37,509 bases of DNA from Deltaproteobacteria bacterium. Its GTDB lineage: Bacteria > Desulfobacterota > DSM-4660 > Desulfatiglandales > Desulfatiglandaceae. The notes under the pieces were generated by a model that had not been told where the DNA came from, did not search any database, and was given only the letters and a program-made list of their open reading frames with translations. Below, one piece after another: positions 34,680-37,509 of this stretch (position 1 is the stretch's first letter; each line of letters opens with the position of its first letter). The position numbers and the translations under genes are program-made. The DNA is taken from positions 1-37,509 of the forward strand of contig JAFDIS010000029.1 of the NCBI GenBank assembly GCA_019307945.1, in the 5' to 3' direction.

Positions 34680-37432
34680 TTTTCAGTTCCCTCTTCGTAG
34701 GGACTTCCTGTGAAACAGTACGGGTCGGTGAGTCATTGAGTCTATGGGTCTATCTTTTCGTAGGGACTTCCTGTGAAACTCGACATCACGACCTTCCCCT
34801 GTCCATCGCACCGAACAAACTTTCAGTTCCCTCTTCGTAGGGACTTCCTGTGAAACCAGAAGAAAAATATCAAAGAGAAGTCATAGAACCACTTTCAGTT
34901 CCCTCTTCGTAGGGACTTCCTGTGAAACTCAATTCTGAGGATATTATTGAACATGAAAAACTAACTTTCAGTTCCCTCTTCGTAGGGACTTCCTGGGAAA
35001 CGCCTGTTCAAGAAGCGCTCGGCATCGTTCTACCCGGACTTTCAGTTCCCTCTTCGTAGGGACTTCCTGTGAAACTGAAAAACTGCGATATGCGTTATAT
35101 CGACTGCCAAAGCTTTCAGTTCCCTCTTCGTAGGGACTTCCTGTGAAACGGGGCTTATATCTCCTCCCCCAGGATTTCTTCCAACCTTTCAGTTCCCTCT
35201 TCGTAGGGACTTCCTGTGAAACTTTTTTCGGGCTCTCACAAAAGAGAAGACATAACGAACTTTCAGTTCCCTCTTCGTAGGGACTTCCTGTGAAACTCCT
35301 TCTCCTTCTCCTTCTCCTTCTCCTTCTCGTAACTTTCAGTTCCCTCTTCGTAGGGACTTCCTGTGAAACTAAAGAAGACCAGCTCCCATCGTTCGGCGTT
35401 AAACACTTTCAGTTCCCTCTTCGTAGGGACTTCCTGTGAAACCTGTTCTACCGCGATTTTCCATTCCGGGGTGTCCACTTTCAGTTCCCTCTTCGTAGGG
35501 ACTTCCTGTGAAACCTGTTGGTTTAAGCGGTACTATCTTGAGAAGATAATTCTTTCAGTTCCCTCTTCGTAGGGACTTCCTGTGAAACATCTTTAGTTGC
35601 CCTTCTTTGCGCTCCATCACCAGGCCTTTCAGTTCCCTCTTCGTAGGGACTTCCTGTGAAACGCCACCCGGTAGAGCGCTCCGTAGTCCAGTCCCAGCTT
35701 TCAGTTCCCTCTTCGTAGGGACTTCCTGTGAAACTGGTTTATAAGCTGAGTGATCCAAGTGGATTCTTGACTTTCAGTTCCCTCTTCGTAGGGACTTCCT
35801 GTGAAACTCCGGGGGAGAGAAAATAACTCCGCTCAGTCCCAAACCTTTCAGTTCCCTCTTCGTAGGGACTTCCTGTGAAACTTTTGCCCAGTCACACGCT
35901 GCGTTACTGCCGCCATACTTTCAGTTCCCTCTTCGTAGGGACTTCCTGTGAAACGGTTCCGAAACTGGTGATGAAGAGCCCGAAGAAATAGACTTTCAGT
36001 TCCCTCTTCGTAGGGACTTCCTGTGAAACTTCCCAGGCTCCAGGCGCATTGGCCTAAATCTATTTACTTTCAGTTCCCTCTTCGTAGGGACTTCCTGTGA
36101 AACTATCGCCGAGGGGATTTTTATGTTGGATCTGAAACTCTTTCAGTTCCCTCTTCGTAGGGACTTCCTGTGAAACCCAGGGCGGCCACATCCCCGGGAC
36201 CTTTCACGGGCCTTTCAGTTCCCTCTTCGTAGGGACTTCCTGTGAAACCGATTTGGCTTTCCCGGATCCGTAGCGGCAACATCGCTTTCAGTTCCCTCTT
36301 CGTAGGGACTTCCTGTGAAACCCACCTACAAGCCCCCGCCTGGGGGGATATATCAACACTTTCAGTTCCCTCTTCGTAGGGACTTCCTGTGAAACAGGTG
36401 GTCCACGACTTCGAACATATCCACCTTGAACACTTTCAGTTCCCTCTTCGTAGGGACTTCCTGTGAAACTTAATAAAGCTCTAGAACGCTCTAGGAGGGC
36501 TGTTTTATACCTTTCAGTTCCCTCTTCGTAGGGACTTCCTGTGAAACCTACGCCAAAAATGGTTTTGTGTTCCCTGAGTTCTATGCTTTCAGTTCCCTCT
36601 TCGTAGGGACTTCCTGTGAAACTTGGTTTCAAGAATAACTATCGACAGACTGGGTATGCTTTCAGTTCCCTCTTCGTAGGGACTTCCTGTGAAACTTCCG
36701 CCTGTGAAAGTAATAATTATCGGTAGCCAGTACTTTCAGTTCCCTCTTCGTAGGGACTTCCTGTGAAACCCTTCACGTCTCCTGCAAAGGAAAAGCCCCT
36801 TATTCCTTTCAGTTCCCTCTTCGTAGGGACTTCCTGTGAAACCGATCACCTGGTCACTGTTGCCGCATCCACCACGAGCCTTTCAGTTCCCTCTTCGTAG
36901 GGACTTCCTGTGAAACACCTCGAAGAGGATGAGTTGTATGAACTCGTTCTCGAACTTTCAGTTCCCTCTTCGTAGGGACTTCCTGTGAAACAATTCCAAT
37001 GCCATGTTTAAAGGCTAATCCACTCCTACTTTCAGTTCCCTCTTCGTAGGGACTTCCTGTGAAACCCCCGTCAACTACCGCTACCCCTGCCCCGACGCAG
37101 CGCCTTTCAGTTCCCTCTTCGTAGGGACTTCCTGTGAAACGGATAATGCGGTCATCAACATGGTGGCGGGCGTGATCACTTTCAGTTCCCTCTTCGTAGG
37201 GACTTCCTGTGAAACTCATCATCGCCAGACCATACCCTCAAAACACTGATCTTTCAGTTCCCTCTTCGTAGGGACTTCCTGTGAAACCCCCACGAATCTC
37301 GTGTATCGCAATAGGCACAACGTCTTTCAGTTCCCTCTTCGTAGGGACTTCCTGTGAAACGAGAATTGAGGCATTCGTCGCCCGCCTGGGTCAACCTTTC
37401 AGTTCCCTCTTCGTAGGGACTTCCTGTGAAAC
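34680..37432 (-). CRISPR. CRISPR array, 38 repeats of 37 bp and 37 spacers
   Basis: On the plus strand each repeat starts CTTTCAGTTCCC, continues TCTTCGTAGGGA and ends CTTCCTGTGAAAC. Repeats start at 34680, 34743, 34820, 34892, 34965 and so on to 37396. Spacers are mostly 33-40 bp. Inner arms TCCCT and AGGGA form a 5-bp stem with a 6-base loop. The minus-strand form begins GTTTCACAGG and ends GGGAACTGAAAG, like known repeats whose 8-base tag ends TGAAAG. The first repeat has a changed first base, the second has lost its first 11 or so bases to divergence, and the fifth has one substitution; the right-hand repeats are uniform. Decay at the left and the repeat form indicate minus-strand transcription with the newest spacers at the right. 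No cas gene is in the window. Type I or III cannot be decided from the repeat. Confidence 0.97.
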
Positions 37433-37509
37433 AGATAGGCAACCGGCCGAAATATTAGCACGATTTTCGCGGATCAGGCCAGTATTTTTCGCAAAGTGTT
37501 CTTCTGATC
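37433..37509 (-). promoter_or_regulatory. Probable start of the CRISPR leader
   Basis: Seventy-seven bases flank the last repeat. Read on the minus strand they contain GCGAAAA twice (in TTTGCGAAAAAT and CCGCGAAAATC) and a -10-like TAATAT about 20 bases before the first repeat. The A-rich, gene-free character fits a leader. The window ends before it can be seen whole. Confidence 0.5.

Noticed and set aside
34680-37442. Open frames across the CRISPR array encoding repeated peptides such as FTGSPYEEGTE and VSQEVPTKRELK
   Set aside because: They are translations of the repeat itself, in two frames, broken by spacers; no ribosome sites or protein character.

Overview
This is a GC-rich chromosomal window from a Gram-negative bacterium. 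A TolC-type outer-membrane protein, a class A penicillin-binding protein and a PEP-CTERM-tailed secreted protein point to a two-membrane cell. A bifunctional DHH-CBS-tRNA nucleotidyltransferase and a beta-oxidation/B12-mutase cluster fit an anaerobic deltaproteobacterium (Desulfobacterota, syntroph or sulfate-reducer type). The taxonomic call is an inference from gene content only.

Left third (1-14167): genes lie mostly on the minus strand. After about 700 gene-free bases made of two mosaic repeat elements come a PEP-CTERM protein, a crotonase-fold protein lacking both usual catalytic glutamates, and a URO-D-like protein. A small 'graveyard' of toxin-antitoxin parts follows: two MntA-like nucleotidyltransferases, each with a broken HEPN/HepT partner, and a Phd-like antitoxin fragment. 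Next come a tRNA-Val(CAC) with its terminator and a housekeeping series read leftward: dnaK-system and information-processing genes rpoZ, dnaJ, dksA, the DHH-CBS-nucleotidyltransferase, trpS, scpA, scpB and rluB-type pseudouridine synthase.

Middle (14487-30315): comM and mrcA overlap on the plus strand and converge on an aminotransferase. A good sigma70-like promoter at 19821-19849 then precedes a plus-strand cluster: thiolase, crotonase, short-chain acyl-CoA dehydrogenase, B12-dependent acyl-CoA mutase large subunit, B12-binding small subunit, MeaB-type GTPase, a two-helix membrane protein, an XRE-cupin regulator and a second acyl-CoA dehydrogenase. The mutase carries Phe91 and Gln209 at the two substrate-selecting positions, the isobutyryl-CoA mutase pattern rather than the Tyr/Arg pattern of methylmalonyl-CoA mutase. 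With its neighbours it would convert isobutyryl-CoA to butyryl-CoA and on to acetyl-CoA. Only 3-hydroxybutyryl-CoA dehydrogenase is absent from the cluster. An NSUN-type RNA methyltransferase follows, with its PUA-like domain in the +1 frame.

Right end (30379-37509): the 3' remnant of a large permease, a TolC-family protein, a GNAT acetyltransferase whose tail is supplied by an inverted copy of the repeat at the left end of the window, and an SDR. Last is a CRISPR array of 38 repeats (37 bp) and 37 spacers. Degenerate repeats at its left end and the form of the repeat suggest that the leader and any cas genes lie to the right, beyond the window.
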